Source: an uncultured Alistipes sp.
Lineage (GTDB): Bacteria; Bacteroidota; Bacteroidia; Bacteroidales; Rikenellaceae
Direction of reading: 5' to 3'
DNA: 64,000 nt
NCBI GenBank assembly: GCA_947591475.1
Contig: CANQDE010000002.1
Location: 310,001-374,000, forward strand
Part shown: positions 36,573-46,517 of the stretch, piece after piece
Position numbering within the stretch: position 1 is the first letter of the stretch
How the letters are laid out: the number at the start of each line of letters is the position of its first letter
The notes under the pieces: generated by a model
What the model was told of the DNA's origin: nothing
The model's database searches: none
What the model saw: only the letters and a program-made list of their open reading frames with translations
Position numbers and translations under genes: made by a program

Positions 36573-39050
36573 TCAAGCTACCCGTAACGTTACGCCCTGC
36601 GACGGGTCGTCCTCGACGACCACCGTGTCGCCCGCATGCAGCTTGCCGGTGATAATCAGTTCCGACAGCGGTTCCTCCAAATGATCCGTCAGGGTACGTT
36701 TCAACGAGCGCACGCCGTAGCGCGATTCGTAACCCATCGTCGCCAACCGACGTTTGGCCGGCGCCGTGATTTTCACCTTGTAGCCCAGCCGGTCGGTGCG
36801 CTGCAACAGTCCGCCCAGCTCCAGATCGACGATGCGCTCCACGTCGTCCAGCTCCAACGAACGGAATTGCACGATGTCGTCGATGCGGTTGAGGAACTCC
36901 GGCGCGAAGGTCTGCTCCAAGGCTTTGCGATATTCGGTCTGCGGGGTCTCGACGACGGCGGCGCTTTTCGACGAGGTGCTGTATCCGACCGACACCGGCC
37001 GCTGCGCAACGGCCCGCGAACCGACGTTCGAAGTCATGATGATAATCGTGTTGCGGAAATCGACCTTGCGGCCCGAACCGTCCGTCAGATGCCCTTCGTC
37101 GAAGAGTTGCAGCATCGTGTTGAAGACCTCGGGATGAGCCTTTTCGATCTCGTCGAACAGCACCACCGCATAGGGCTGACGCCGCACGGCCTCGGTCAAC
37201 TGACCGCCCTCGCCGTAGCCGACATACCCGGGAGGCGAACCGATCAACCGCGAAACATTGTGTTTTTCGGCGTATTCGCTCATGTCGATGCGGATCAGTC
37301 CGCGACGTTCGTCGAAGAGCCATTTCGAGACCTCCTTGGCCAACAGGGTCTTGCCCACGCCGGTCGGGCCGACGAAAAGGAAGACGCCGATGGGCCGATT
37401 TTCGTCTTTCAGCCCCGCCCGCGAACGGCAAATCGTGCGCGAAATGCGTTCTACGGCCTCCTGCTGCCCCACGACGCGGCTCGACAGATGGTCGCGCAAG
37501 GCGTGCAGCCGGCTCATCTCGCTCTCCGAAACCCGTTCGGCCGGTATGCCCGTCATGGCGGTGATGACCTGCCGGATATGCTCCTCGGTGATCGCCTCCG
37601 GATGGCTCTCCAAGCTGCGGCGCCATTCGGTGCGTTCGTTGCCCAATTTCGAACGGAGCGCCAGCTCGCGCATCCGGGCCGATGCCGCTTTGTCGTAGGA
37701 GGCTCCGTCGATCGCTTCACGGCGTTCGCGCTGGATTTGGCACAGCGCCGTCTCCATTTCGCGCAACTCGGCCGGTTCCCGAGCCGACAGCAGATGCACG
37801 CGCGAACCCGCTTCGTCGAGCACGTCGATCGCCTTGTCCGGAAAATAACGGTCGGTAACGTAACGCTCCGTGAGTGCCACGCAAGCCCGCAGCGCTTCGT
37901 CGGTATAGTGCACCTTGTGATGCCGTTCGTAGCGCGGTGCGATGTTTTGCAGGATTTGCAGCGTCTGTTCGGGGGTCGTCGGCTCGATGAGCACCTTCTG
38001 GAAGCGGCGTTCGAGGGCCGAGTCGCGTTCGATGTTCTCGCGGTATTCGTCGAGCGTCGTCGCGCCGATGGTCTGCAACTCGCCGCGCGCCAGCGCCGGT
38101 TTCAGGATGTTTGCCGTATCCAAGCTGCCCTGCGTCGAACCCGCCCCCACGATGGTGTGGATTTCGTCGATGAACAGAATGGTATTCTTTTCCTTGCGCA
38201 GTTCGTCGAGTAGCTGCTGCATACGCTCCTCGAACTCGCCGCGAAACTTCGTACCCGCCACGAGCGACGAGATGTCGAGCGAAAACAGGGTCTTGTCGGC
38301 AATGGTATAGGGCACGTCGCCGGCCGCGATGCGCAGGGCCAACCCCTCGACGACGGCACTTTTGCCGACGCCCGCTTCGCCGATCAGAATCGGATTGTTC
38401 TTCTTGCGGCGCGAAAGGATCTGCACGACCCGCTCGATTTCGGCTTCGCGTCCCACGACCGGATCCAAACGGCCCTCACGGGCCTGCCGCGTCAGGTCGA
38501 CGCCAAACTTATCAAGCAATCGATTTTTCTCTCCGGAAGCAGGCCGGTTGTCGGCATCGAAATCGAGCATGTGCACCTGAATTTCGGTGCGATAATCCTC
38601 GCCCACGACGAACTTTTGCAGGTCGGCGGCGATCGTGTCGGCCCCGATGCCGAACGTCTCCAACACTTGGGCCGTAACGGTCGACGGATCGGAGACGATG
38701 AACTGGAGCGCATGGCCGGTCGATATGCTGCGGGTCGCGGCGACCGTGCTCCGCAATTCGTCGGTCCACGCACGGTAGAACGTCTCCGGATCGACCGCGT
38801 CCGAAGCCGGCTGCTGGTTTCGCCGAGCGGCATCGGAGGCGATGATCCCCTGCTCGATGCGCTGACGAAGCTGGTGCAGCTCCCAATCCTGCAATCGGGC
38901 GGAAAGCAACTGATAGGCGAGCGATCCCTCCTCGCGAAGCATTTCGAGCGTGAGGAAGTCTTTGAGCGAATGGCCGATAGTGGCCTTCGTCGTATGGAAA
39001 GCGGCGCGGGCGATGAGCCCTTCGAGCGTTTTCGAAATTTTCACTTGCAT
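36573..39050 (-). CDS. clpC: ClpC-type AAA+ protease ATPase
   Basis: 825 residues from ATG 39050. The N-domain (~1-140) is divergent. D1 has Walker A GEAGVGKS, and D2 has GPTGVGKT, with [31 protein letters not shown] and [14 protein letters not shown] long middle helix region separates them. Near ~690 the loop [11 protein letters not shown] matches the position of the ClpP-binding loop of ClpC. It unfolds substrates for ClpP; no clpP is in the window. A start six codons upstream (39068) is possible. ClpB is less likely because the middle domain is short. Confidence 0.88.
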   Translation of the reverse strand: MQVKISKTLEGLIARAAFHTTKATIGHSLKDFLTLEMLREEGSLAYQLLSARLQDWELHQLRQRIEQGIIASDAARRNQQPASDAVDPETFYRAWTDELRSTVAATRSISTGHALQFIVSDPSTVTAQVLETFGIGADTIAADLQKFVVGEDYRTEIQVHMLDFDADNRPASGEKNRLLDKFGVDLTRQAREGRLDPVVGREAEIERVVQILSRRKKNNPILIGEAGVGKSAVVEGLALRIAAGDVPYTIADKTLFSLDISSLVAGTKFRGEFEERMQQLLDELRKEKNTILFIDEIHTIVGAGSTQGSLDTANILKPALARGELQTIGATTLDEYRENIERDSALERRFQKVLIEPTTPEQTLQILQNIAPRYERHHKVHYTDEALRACVALTERYVTDRYFPDKAIDVLDEAGSRVHLLSAREPAELREMETALCQIQRERREAIDGASYDKAASARMRELALRSKLGNERTEWRRSLESHPEAITEEHIRQVITAMTGIPAERVSESEMSRLHALRDHLSSRVVGQQEAVERISRTICRSRAGLKDENRPIGVFLFVGPTGVGKTLLAKEVSKWLFDERRGLIRIDMSEYAEKHNVSRLIGSPPGYVGYGEGGQLTEAVRRQPYAVVLFDEIEKAHPEVFNTMLQLFDEGHLTDGSGRKVDFRNTIIIMTSNVGSRAVAQRPVSVGYSTSSKSAAVVETPQTEYRKALEQTFAPEFLNRIDDIVQFRSLELDDVERIVDLELGGLLQRTDRLGYKVKITAPAKRRLATMGYESRYGVRSLKRTLTDHLEEPLSELIITGKLHAGDTVVVEDDPSQGVTLRVA

Positions 39051-39167
39051 ATTTCGTCGTCTTTTCATTTCGCAAATAGAACGACGAAACTATATGGCTT
39101 ATTGTGCAGCCTTTTTCGATAGATTTTATTTATACGGTTGACCCGACGCCCACCGTTTTCGGGGGCA

Positions 39168-39665
39168 TCAGACGCTTCGCGGCCATTCGCCCACCTCCAT
39201 GTCGCGCAGGTCGGTGCCGTCGACGACGAACCGGATAGCCGTCCGCACTTTGTGAAATCCGAGTTCGCCGGCAGCCCCCGGGTTGATGTGCAACAGGTTG
39301 TAAACCGGATCGTTCATGACACGCAGGATATGCGAATGCCCCGACACGAAAATGCGGGGCCGAATCGCCTGGATGCGTTCCACGGCACGGGGGTCGTAAC
39401 GGCGTGGATACCCGCCGATGTGGGTCATCAACACCCGTACGCCTTCGCATTCGAAACTCAGAAACGACGGATAGACCCGCCGCGTCAGGCCGCCGTCGAT
39501 GTTGCCCGACACGGCCCGCAAGGGTTTGAACGCGGCGATTTCATCGGCCAGTTCCAACGAACCGATGTCGCCCGCGTGCCAGATTTCGTCCACGTCGCGC
39601 AAAAATACGCGCAATGTCTCGTCGAAGGTTCCGTGCGTGTCCGAAATGATGCCGATGCGTTTCAT
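39168..39665 (-). CDS. YfcE-type metallophosphoesterase
   Basis: 165 residues, normal length. Metal motifs in order: DTHG (about 9), GDIG, SGNIDG, MTHIGG and SGHSH, all ligands kept. It is a cytoplasmic phosphodiesterase of the YfcE/MJ0936 family. It is a single gene between the ClpC-type gene and rarA. Confidence 0.9.
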   Translation of the reverse strand: MKRIGIISDTHGTFDETLRVFLRDVDEIWHAGDIGSLELADEIAAFKPLRAVSGNIDGGLTRRVYPSFLSFECEGVRVLMTHIGGYPRRYDPRAVERIQAIRPRIFVSGHSHILRVMNDPVYNLLHINPGAAGELGFHKVRTAIRFVVDGTDLRDMEVGEWPRSV

Positions 39666-39755
39666 AAGCTGTAATTTATTTTCATGTACCGACGGTTTTC
39701 ACCTGTTATCGCGAATCTGTTCCTCGATGCTCGCCGCCTGCGGCGGCGTATGCAG

Positions 39756-39796
39756 GTTTGACCCACCCCCAAACCCCCGCCTTGGCGGGGGCTTCG
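39756..39796 (-). repeat. REP-like hairpin with G-rich tail, copy 2
   Basis: The minus strand reads GCCCCCGCC-AA-GGCGGGGG then TTTGGGGGTGGGTCAAAC, the same layout as 33158-33197 in the opposite direction. Confidence 0.6.
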
Positions 39797-39825
39797 GTCG
39801 AAGTTCCGAAGCCAACCGAGCTATA

Positions 39826-39900
39826 TTTTCTTCAAAAAAGCGGCTCTATGAGCCGCGCGAGCCGCAGCCTCGGGGCGGCGGAGGTTTTATTAACGGCTCC
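39826..39900. repeat. Interspersed repeat, family B, copy 7 (short)
   Basis: CGGCTCTATGAGCCGC, GCCGCAGCCTCGGGGCGGCGG and GGTTTTATTAACGGC match the ends of other family B copies. The gap 39666-40009 shows nothing else apart from the REP-like hairpin. Confidence 0.55.
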
Positions 39901-40009
39901 GTAGCTCTTTTTGCTTACAATCGCTTTACTGCCTTCCGATTTTCCCCCTCCGCAGGCTGCGTCCGCGAAAGCCCCCCCCAAAAAAATCAATAGGAATCCA
40001 ACTACCTAA

Positions 40010-41281
40010 TCAATACTTTCCTTTCCACAATGTGCGGATGCGTTCGGCGATTTTCGCTTCGGCAGGATTCTGTTCGTCTGGTTCATAAAATTTCGTACCC
40101 TTCAAACTCTCCGGCAGAAATTCCAGATCGGCGAAATGGCCCTCGTAATCGTGGGCATATTTATAGCCTTTGCCGTAGCCCGACTGCTTCATCAGCTTGG
40201 TCGGTGCATTGCGCAGATGCAATGGTACGGGGCGATTCGTCGTATCGTGTTCGACTAACGAAAGTGCCTTGTCGATAGCCATATAGGCTGAATTGCTCTT
40301 GGCCGATGTCGCTAAATAAATGGTTGTTTCGGCCAGCGTGATGCGCGCTTCGGGCATACCGATTTTGTGCACCGTGTCGAAGCAAGCATTGGCCAACAAC
40401 AGGGCGTTCGGATTGGCTAATCCGATGTCTTCCGACGCCAGAATCACCAACCGACGGGCGATGAAGCGCGGTTCTTCGCCACCGGCCAGCATGCGGGCCA
40501 GATAATAGATGGCCGCGTTGGGGTCGCTGCCCCGCACCGATTTGATGAACGCCGAAATGACGTCGTAATGTTGTTCGCCGTTCTTGTCGTAGAGGGCAAT
40601 ATTTTCTTGCAGGCAGTCCGTAACATAACGGTCGGTAATCGTAACCTTCCCGTCCGTAGACCCGACAACGATGTCGAGGATGTTCAGCAGTTTGCGCGCA
40701 TCGCCGCCCGACAACCGAAAGAGGGCGGCCGTCTCTTTCACCGTGATTTTGCGCTCCTTGAGTTCGCTGTCGGTCGTCAGCGCACGGTCGAGCAGGGTTT
40801 GCAGCTCGTCCTCCTCCATCGGACGGAGCGTATAGACTTGGCAGCGGCTCAACAACGGCGAGATGACCTCGAACGAAGGATTTTCGGTCGTGGCGCCGAT
40901 CAACGTTACGATGCCTTGTTCGACAGCACCCAATAGCGAATCCTGCTGCGATTTGTTGAACCGATGGATTTCGTCGATGAAGAGGAACGGCGGACGGGCA
41001 TCGAAGAATCGTTGACGTTTGGCGTTTTCGATTACCTCGCGCACCTCCTTGACGCCCGACGTAACGGCCGAAAGCGTGAACAGCGGACATTCGAGTTGCG
41101 TAGCGACAATCTTGGCCAGCGTGGTCTTGCCGACCCCCGGCGGGCCCCACAAGATGAACGACGGAACGTTGCCCGTTTCGAAAAATTTACGAAAAATTCC
41201 GTTCGGGCCGACCAGATGGGTCTGTCCGATATATTCGTCGATCGTCTGCGGACGCAAGCGTTCTGCTAATGGGGCGGCCAT
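40010..41281 (-). CDS. rarA: Replication-associated recombination protein A
   Basis: 423 residues. An AAA+ ATPase of the MgsA/WRNIP1 family acting at stalled forks. It has LRPQTIDEYIGQTHLVG, Walker A GPPGVGKT (about 45-52), FIDEIHRFNKSQQDSLL, GATTENPSFEV and the C-terminal MgsA domain (GSDPNAAIYYLARMLAGGEEPRFIARRL). A -7 box lies 32 bp upstream. It is the last clear core gene before the accessory island. Confidence 0.94.
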   Translation of the reverse strand: MAAPLAERLRPQTIDEYIGQTHLVGPNGIFRKFFETGNVPSFILWGPPGVGKTTLAKIVATQLECPLFTLSAVTSGVKEVREVIENAKRQRFFDARPPFLFIDEIHRFNKSQQDSLLGAVEQGIVTLIGATTENPSFEVISPLLSRCQVYTLRPMEEDELQTLLDRALTTDSELKERKITVKETAALFRLSGGDARKLLNILDIVVGSTDGKVTITDRYVTDCLQENIALYDKNGEQHYDVISAFIKSVRGSDPNAAIYYLARMLAGGEEPRFIARRLVILASEDIGLANPNALLLANACFDTVHKIGMPEARITLAETTIYLATSAKSNSAYMAIDKALSLVEHDTTNRPVPLHLRNAPTKLMKQSGYGKGYKYAHDYEGHFADLEFLPESLKGTKFYEPDEQNPAEAKIAERIRTLWKGKY

Positions 41282-41726
41282 TTTTCAGGAATGGGGAGTT
41301 TCGAATTTTAGGACAAAGATACGAAGAATTTTGCAGAAATTGGGTAATCGGGGCAAGGATAGCGTAATAGGTTTAGAACAAGAATCGTAACGGGGCATCG
41401 GACTTCGGTTTTCCAAGTGGCGAAAAGTCGATTTCTGCGGAACGGTTCTGGAGAAACATTACTTATCCGTTGCCTTTTTCGGGGCGGAAATAAGACCGAA
41501 ATAAAGGTACAGAAAGACCTTCGCCCGACCGCCGAAACGTTTCCGACTTCAAGGAGCCTGAGCTTTTCTCGGAAAGCTTCACGACAAAGTTAGTCGTTTT
41601 TCGCGGAGTTTTCAGAAAAGACGAGATAGAATATTGAAACATAGTGCTTTATTCTATATTCCGCTTCGTTTTTCATAGCTTCAAATAACTCTATATCAGT
41701 TAATTTTGTAAACGGTTAATAGAGCT
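41282..41726. other. Junction between core rarA and the accessory island
   Basis: 445 bp without a gene. It contains the rarA -7 box (minus strand, 41321-41314, TATCTTTG) and the first integrase -7 box (TAATTTTG, 41701-41708). An attachment site would be expected in such a position, but I could not find a matching direct repeat at the far end by eye. Confidence 0.4.
41701..41708 (+). promoter_or_regulatory. -7 box of the first integrase
   Basis: TAATTTTG, an exact TAnnTTTG match, 18 bp before ATG 41727. Confidence 0.45.
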
Positions 41727-42947
41727 ATGAATCAAGTGGATGTAAAGGTCGCGTTCTACCTTAAATCGAACGAAAAGAATGCCGAGGGTCGTTGTCCCAT
41801 CATGGGACGTCTGACGGTCGGCAGGTTGGAAAGCGTGTTCAGTGCCAAGTTGTCCGTTCCCGCATCGTTGTGGTCGTCGGGTCGCGCCCAAGGCAAAAGC
41901 GCCGAGGCTACTGCAATCAATCAGCAGTTGGACGAATACCGAGCGTCGGCACTCGCCATCTACCGCGAGCAGTCGGCCGTTCGTGAACGGGTAACGGCCG
42001 AGGAGGTCAAATGTTTGCTGTTGGGTATGGCTTCCGGACAAGAAACGTTGCTCGACTATTATCGCACGTATATTGAACAATTCGAGAAACGTGTAGGTAT
42101 CAATCGGTCAGCCAAATCTGCACAAACTTATCGTACGACCTACGACCACCTCACCCGTTTTCTGTCAGAGCGACTTCGACTCTCGGATATTCCATTCACT
42201 GCACTGGATCGGTCGTTTATCGACAAGTTCGACCTATACTTGCGCACCGAACGGCGACTTGCTCCGCGCAGCATCATTCTGTATACGACACGCCTGCATA
42301 CGGTTGTCAATAAAGCTCTTGCCGCAGGAATCATCACTGCCGACCCGTTCGCAGGTTATGAACCGCCGCGCCCCGAACGCAAACAACGATACTTGACACA
42401 CGAGGATATGAAACGACTGATGACTACGCCACTCCCTGCATCACGGCTCTATCTCGTCCGCGACTTGTTTTTGTTCTCCTGTTATACGGGCATCAGCTAC
42501 GGCGATATGTGCCGTCTGACCGTCGAAAACCTCGAAACGGCCGAGGACGGAACAATATGGATCAAGGCAACACGGGAGAAGACTGGCGTGGAGTTCGAGA
42601 TACCCTTGCTCGACTTACCGTTGCATATCATCGACAAATATCGGGACACAACATCGGGCGGAAAACTGCTCCCCATGTACAGAAATTCGGAGCTGAACAA
42701 AGGCTTAAAACAGCTCGCTGCGGCTTGCGACATCAATCGGAAGTTGACTTTCCACATGGCTCGCCACACCTATGCTACGGAAATCGCTCTCTCGCACAGC
42801 GTACCGATGGAAACCGTCAGCCGAATGTTGGGCCACAGCCGGGTCGATACGACGCAGATTTACGCCAAAGTCACGGACAACAAAATAGACACCGATACGC
42901 AGTCGCTCGACAAACGAATCGCAGAACGATTTATAGTGGCTATTTAA
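41727..42947 (+). CDS. Tyrosine recombinase (IntDOT-like), first of a tandem pair
   Basis: 406 residues. An arm-type N-terminal domain, SAM-like core-binding domain (~110-215) and catalytic domain (~215-390). Catalytic residues: His-x-x-Arg in HMARHTYAT, the His in GHSRVDTTQIYA and the nucleophile Tyr in the same motif. At the Arg I position the sequence is CYTGISYGDM, so a Ser replaces Arg, as is known for IntDOT of CTnDOT. It probably integrates or excises the island. It is 31 bp upstream of the second integrase. Confidence 0.9.
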   Translation: MNQVDVKVAFYLKSNEKNAEGRCPIMGRLTVGRLESVFSAKLSVPASLWSSGRAQGKSAEATAINQQLDEYRASALAIYREQSAVRERVTAEEVKCLLLGMASGQETLLDYYRTYIEQFEKRVGINRSAKSAQTYRTTYDHLTRFLSERLRLSDIPFTALDRSFIDKFDLYLRTERRLAPRSIILYTTRLHTVVNKALAAGIITADPFAGYEPPRPERKQRYLTHEDMKRLMTTPLPASRLYLVRDLFLFSCYTGISYGDMCRLTVENLETAEDGTIWIKATREKTGVEFEIPLLDLPLHIIDKYRDTTSGGKLLPMYRNSELNKGLKQLAAACDINRKLTFHMARHTYATEIALSHSVPMETVSRMLGHSRVDTTQIYAKVTDNKIDTDTQSLDKRIAERFIVAI

Positions 42948-42978
42948 CGGACTTTCAACCTTTGGAGAATAATCATTT

Positions 42979-44331
42979 ATGGAAAAGAATAGAGATATTA
43001 AGCGCCGCAGCACGTTCGCCATACTGTTCTATATCAACCGCACGAAAATCCGCAAGGACGGCATGTGCCAACTCTTGTGCAAAATCAGTATCGATGCCGA
43101 AGCAGCACAAATCGGAACCAAAGTCGCGGTTGATCCCGCTATCTGGAATCCGACAACGGGCCGTGCCGACGGGCGAGGCCGCAATGCCAACGAAGTGAAC
43201 CGAGCGATTGACGCATTGACGAATGACATCAAGGCGCACTACAAACATATCAATCTGTCGTTAGGTTTCGTTACAGCCGAACTGGTGAAGAATGCTGTGA
43301 AAGGCATCGAGCAGAAGCCGCTGACGCTGTTAGCCATCTTCCGGGAACACAATGAAGAATTTAAGAAACGCATCGGCATCGACCGCACAAGAGAGACATA
43401 CAAAAGCTATGTTCGTTCCTATAATCACCTGCGGGACTTCGTGCAGGAGAAATGCGGGCAAGAAGATATAACCTTACGAAGCCTCGACCAAGAGTTCTAC
43501 GATGCGTTCGATTTATTCTTGCGGACAGACCGGCACTTACAACAGAAGTCGGTGCACGAACATTTGTATCGGTTGAAGAAGATGACCGTGCGGGCGGTCA
43601 ATCAAGGAACATTGCACCGCGATCCCTATTGCAATCTGCACCCGGAATTGCCCAAACGCAAGAGTCGTCATTTGAAACTCGACGACTTGAAACGTCTGCT
43701 TGCCGAGCAGGTCGCCGACCCGGTACTGCAACGGGTGCGGGATTGGTTTATCTTCTCCACCTTCACGGGATTGGCCTATGCAGACCTGAAACAGCTATCT
43801 ACAAAGCACTTATCGCAGGATGACGAGGGTGTTTGGTGGATACATATCCGACGCCAAAAGACCGACACGGAATCAGTTATTAGATTGCTGGATATACCGA
43901 TGCGGATTATCGAGAAATACAAAGCGGAGCGTACCGATGATCGACTGCTGCCGATTTGTCCTTACAAGAAATTACAACGACTGATTCCCCGATTAGGTGC
44001 AGCCTATGGAATCGGAAATATGACTTTTCATCAAGCAAGACATAATTTCGGAACGCATATCACCTTGTCGCTGGGTGTGCCGCTCGAAACCGTCAGTCGC
44101 ATGATGGGACACAAACGACTTATAACCACTCAAATCTATGCTCACGTTACGGACAAGAAAGTAGATGAGGATACGAAGCAATTACGGCAACTGTCCGCGA
44201 GCCGCAAACTCGAACTTTATGAAGAGCCGCAGAATATAAAAATGCAAGCACCCGATAAAGAGCACGATTATGACGACACGACCCATAACTATCGAAAACG
44301 GGTGGGTAACGATCCGCTCCAATGCAACTGA
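42979..44331 (+). CDS. Tyrosine recombinase (IntDOT-like), second of a tandem pair
   Basis: 450 residues with the same domain order as the preceding gene but only distant identity. HQARHNFGTHI and GHKRLITTQIYAHVT supply His, Arg, His and Tyr. The Arg I position reads FTGLAYADL, again without Arg. The N-terminus begins KNRDIKRRSTFAILFYINRTK, a typical Bacteroidetes integrase lead. Tandem integrases are usual in Bacteroidales conjugative and mobilizable elements. Its 3' end overlaps the next gene by 62 bp. Confidence 0.9.
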   Translation: MEKNRDIKRRSTFAILFYINRTKIRKDGMCQLLCKISIDAEAAQIGTKVAVDPAIWNPTTGRADGRGRNANEVNRAIDALTNDIKAHYKHINLSLGFVTAELVKNAVKGIEQKPLTLLAIFREHNEEFKKRIGIDRTRETYKSYVRSYNHLRDFVQEKCGQEDITLRSLDQEFYDAFDLFLRTDRHLQQKSVHEHLYRLKKMTVRAVNQGTLHRDPYCNLHPELPKRKSRHLKLDDLKRLLAEQVADPVLQRVRDWFIFSTFTGLAYADLKQLSTKHLSQDDEGVWWIHIRRQKTDTESVIRLLDIPMRIIEKYKAERTDDRLLPICPYKKLQRLIPRLGAAYGIGNMTFHQARHNFGTHITLSLGVPLETVSRMMGHKRLITTQIYAHVTDKKVDEDTKQLRQLSASRKLELYEEPQNIKMQAPDKEHDYDDTTHNYRKRVGNDPLQCN

Positions 44332-44593
44332 CGTTTGGCTCACGCAAAACCAAATTGCCGACCTGTTCGGCGTATTCTCATCCGCCGTAAGTGCGAATAT
44401 CCGCTCGATCCTTAAAAGCGGCGTTCTGGATGAAAATCGTGTTTTTCGCCGCACACGCAGCCGAAACGGAAACCTCGTCGAACGCTACAGCCTCGAAATG
44501 ATTACGGCACTGGCATTTCGACTGAAATCCGAAAAAGCGGAGATATTCCGCAAATGGATCGTCGAACGGACGACAACGCCCGGAATCGTGTAG
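44270..44593 (+). CDS. Short RhuM-like protein
   Basis: 107 residues. WLTQNQIADLFGVFSSAVSANIRSIL reads as a winged or HTH N-terminal segment, and LVERYSLEMITALAFRLKSEKAEIFRKW matches the start of RhuM-family virulence proteins. Full RhuM proteins are about 330 residues, so this is a short form or a truncation. It overlaps the second integrase by 62 bp, so a later start cannot be excluded. The role is unknown; regulation of the element is a guess. Confidence 0.6.
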   Translation: MTTRPITIENGWVTIRSNATDVWLTQNQIADLFGVFSSAVSANIRSILKSGVLDENRVFRRTRSRNGNLVERYSLEMITALAFRLKSEKAEIFRKWIVERTTTPGIV

Positions 44594-44680
44594 AAAGTAC
44601 CGACAGTTAACGATGGAGTGTTGAATTAAACTTTGAAACAAGAAAATGGGCTTTATATACTTTTATTAGCCGAAAGTTAC

Positions 44681-44688
44681 TAAATTTG
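44681..44688 (+). promoter_or_regulatory. -7 box of the sce7726 operon
   Basis: TAAATTTG (exact consensus), 18 bp before ATG 44707. An AAGGAGG sequence (44698-44704) precedes the ATG by only two bases. Shine-Dalgarno sites are rare in this lineage, so it may hint at foreign origin, although the spacing is too short to be a good ribosome site. Confidence 0.5.
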
Positions 44689-44706
44689 CATTTTAATAAG
44701 GAGGAT

Positions 44707-45579
44707 ATGATTAGAACAGATTATACGAAAATGGAACGATTGAGGAGTTATTCTTCAATCTTTTCTCGTAGGGTCTTTTCGGATATTATAGAATATGATG
44801 ATTACACTCGGTTAAATACGCTTTTCAACAGATACGATGCGAGTAAAGATCAATTTTGTTCTTATTTCGATTATATTAAATATATATATCGAGTAATCGC
44901 CAAGGAATATAGATGCGAATATATTTATAAGAATGAGATAATCAATAAACTGCTTATCAAGGAATATGGAACAAAGAATACTGTTGCTATAAACGAGTTT
45001 CGGGTTCAAAATTCCATAGTCGATTTCGCATTATTCAATGGAGAAAGTAAGGCTTTTGAGATTAAAACGGAATATGATACAAAAAAACGATTAGAGCATC
45101 AAATCGACAATTATTCCAAACTTTTTCAGAAATGCTATATAGTTATTCCAGAAGAATCGTATCAACAATATAATGATAGCATCTCTGAAAATGTGGGTAT
45201 AATCGTTTTGATCCGAGAGAAAGGCCATATTAAATTGAACGAACGAAAAGCTGCGACCAAAAATCAAAATATTGACCCACATGTCTTGATGCGAAGTATC
45301 AGAGCGGAGGAATATCGAAACATTGTAACTGAATATTTCGGTTATTTACCCAATGTATCTTGTTTTGAAATGTTCGACAGATGCCAAGAAATGATCGAGA
45401 AAATTCCACAACAAGATTTGCACGGTTTGTTTTTGAAAGAGATAAAAAAACGCACTAATAATACACGACTATTAAGAACTTTTCCTTCGGAGATTCGCCA
45501 AATATGTTTGTCGTTGAATCTCGATCGGAAACAGTCGGACAGCCTGCTCAAAAAATTAGATCGCATAATAATGATGTAG
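44707..45579 (+). CDS. sce7726-family protein (PD-(D/E)XK nuclease-like)
   Basis: 290 residues, clearly AT-rich. The core ~95-140 has the layout of a PD-(D/E)XK nuclease: NEF (Glu 96), SIVDFALF (Asp 106), FEIKTEYDT (Glu 118, Lys 120) and then a helix with HQIDNYSKLF. This is the conserved segment of the sce7726 family, normally encoded beside sce7725. The C-terminal ~100 residues are basic and helical. It starts a strict operon: 3 bp to sce7725 and then 2 bp to the RES gene. The sce7726 function is not established; nuclease activity is inference. The upstream in-frame TTG lies in the -7 box and is not the start. Confidence 0.85.
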   Translation: MIRTDYTKMERLRSYSSIFSRRVFSDIIEYDDYTRLNTLFNRYDASKDQFCSYFDYIKYIYRVIAKEYRCEYIYKNEIINKLLIKEYGTKNTVAINEFRVQNSIVDFALFNGESKAFEIKTEYDTKKRLEHQIDNYSKLFQKCYIVIPEESYQQYNDSISENVGIIVLIREKGHIKLNERKAATKNQNIDPHVLMRSIRAEEYRNIVTEYFGYLPNVSCFEMFDRCQEMIEKIPQQDLHGLFLKEIKKRTNNTRLLRTFPSEIRQICLSLNLDRKQSDSLLKKLDRIIMM

Positions 45580-45582
45580 CCT

Positions 45583-46515
45583 ATGTATTTCCCTTACTTA
45601 CGCGGCAAACAGTTTGAATTGATAGCATTACGGGAATTTGCAGAACAATATCCCGAAACCGCCAAAATCGTACCTATTATCGAACCGGTAAAGTCTACTT
45701 TCAATGGACTGAATACTGCCGCGAAAGTAATGTTTGAAAAACAGCTTAAATTTGCGTTAGTGTTGAATCCGATAGACGGCGATTTTAAGCGCATTCATAA
45801 AGATATTTTACAGGAATTACCTATCCTTTCAGATAATCTCGGTCAATGGATTCCTGCATTTTTATTTCAAAATAATATTGACGCGATCTTAGCAGCAATC
45901 CGAGAACGAGGATTGAACGACGTAATGATTATATTCAAAAACGGAATTGACACAGAGGAAAATACGTTGAATTTTTTGTCGAATCCACAAATTCGATATA
46001 TTGTTAATGGAGATCCCAATTCGCGGGCAGGAATGAGGCGATTGAGACACTTGGAAAATAAAGATATTATCCGATTAGATAATTGTTTTATTGAACAACC
46101 TCGAAACGTCGATTATTTGAATATCCCGGAAGATAAGTTTACCGAAGAGCACCGATATTATTCCGAGGAAAAATTTTATGGAATTTCGGACTATACTGCT
46201 TTACCAAAAAATTTTGTGGATGGTGGCATGTTACCGTATGCCGTTGCGATCCATATGACATACGAAAAAAATCGCGATGAAATTTATGTGCGGCATTTTG
46301 TTTCGGATACAAATGACGATCAATCTAATATTCAAAGAAAATTTTTCGAGGCAACAACAAAGTTAAAGGATTTTTTTGCCAATCGAGACAAGACAACGGC
46401 AATAGCTCAATTGATTCAATTATTGGATGATGGCAAATATCCCGGATTGGGTATCATTAAAAAACTATCGATCAAAAACCACATCGAGTTAATGAACCGT
46501 ATTTTGCCCGAATAA
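45583..46515 (+). CDS. sce7725-family protein
   Basis: 310 residues, soluble, AT-rich. The N-terminus MYFPYLRGKQFELIALREF and IVPIIEPVK are characteristic of the sce7725 family. The rest reads as alternating strands and helices of a TIM-like (beta-protein type) fold, with RLDNCFIEQPRNVDY and a late VAIHMTYEKN. It is normally paired with sce7726. No catalytic motif is obvious. Spacing of 3 bp from sce7726 and 2 bp to the RES gene implies coordinated synthesis. Confidence 0.85.
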   Translation: MYFPYLRGKQFELIALREFAEQYPETAKIVPIIEPVKSTFNGLNTAAKVMFEKQLKFALVLNPIDGDFKRIHKDILQELPILSDNLGQWIPAFLFQNNIDAILAAIRERGLNDVMIIFKNGIDTEENTLNFLSNPQIRYIVNGDPNSRAGMRRLRHLENKDIIRLDNCFIEQPRNVDYLNIPEDKFTEEHRYYSEEKFYGISDYTALPKNFVDGGMLPYAVAIHMTYEKNRDEIYVRHFVSDTNDDQSNIQRKFFEATTKLKDFFANRDKTTAIAQLIQLLDDGKYPGLGIIKKLSIKNHIELMNRILPE

Positions 46516-46517
46516 TT

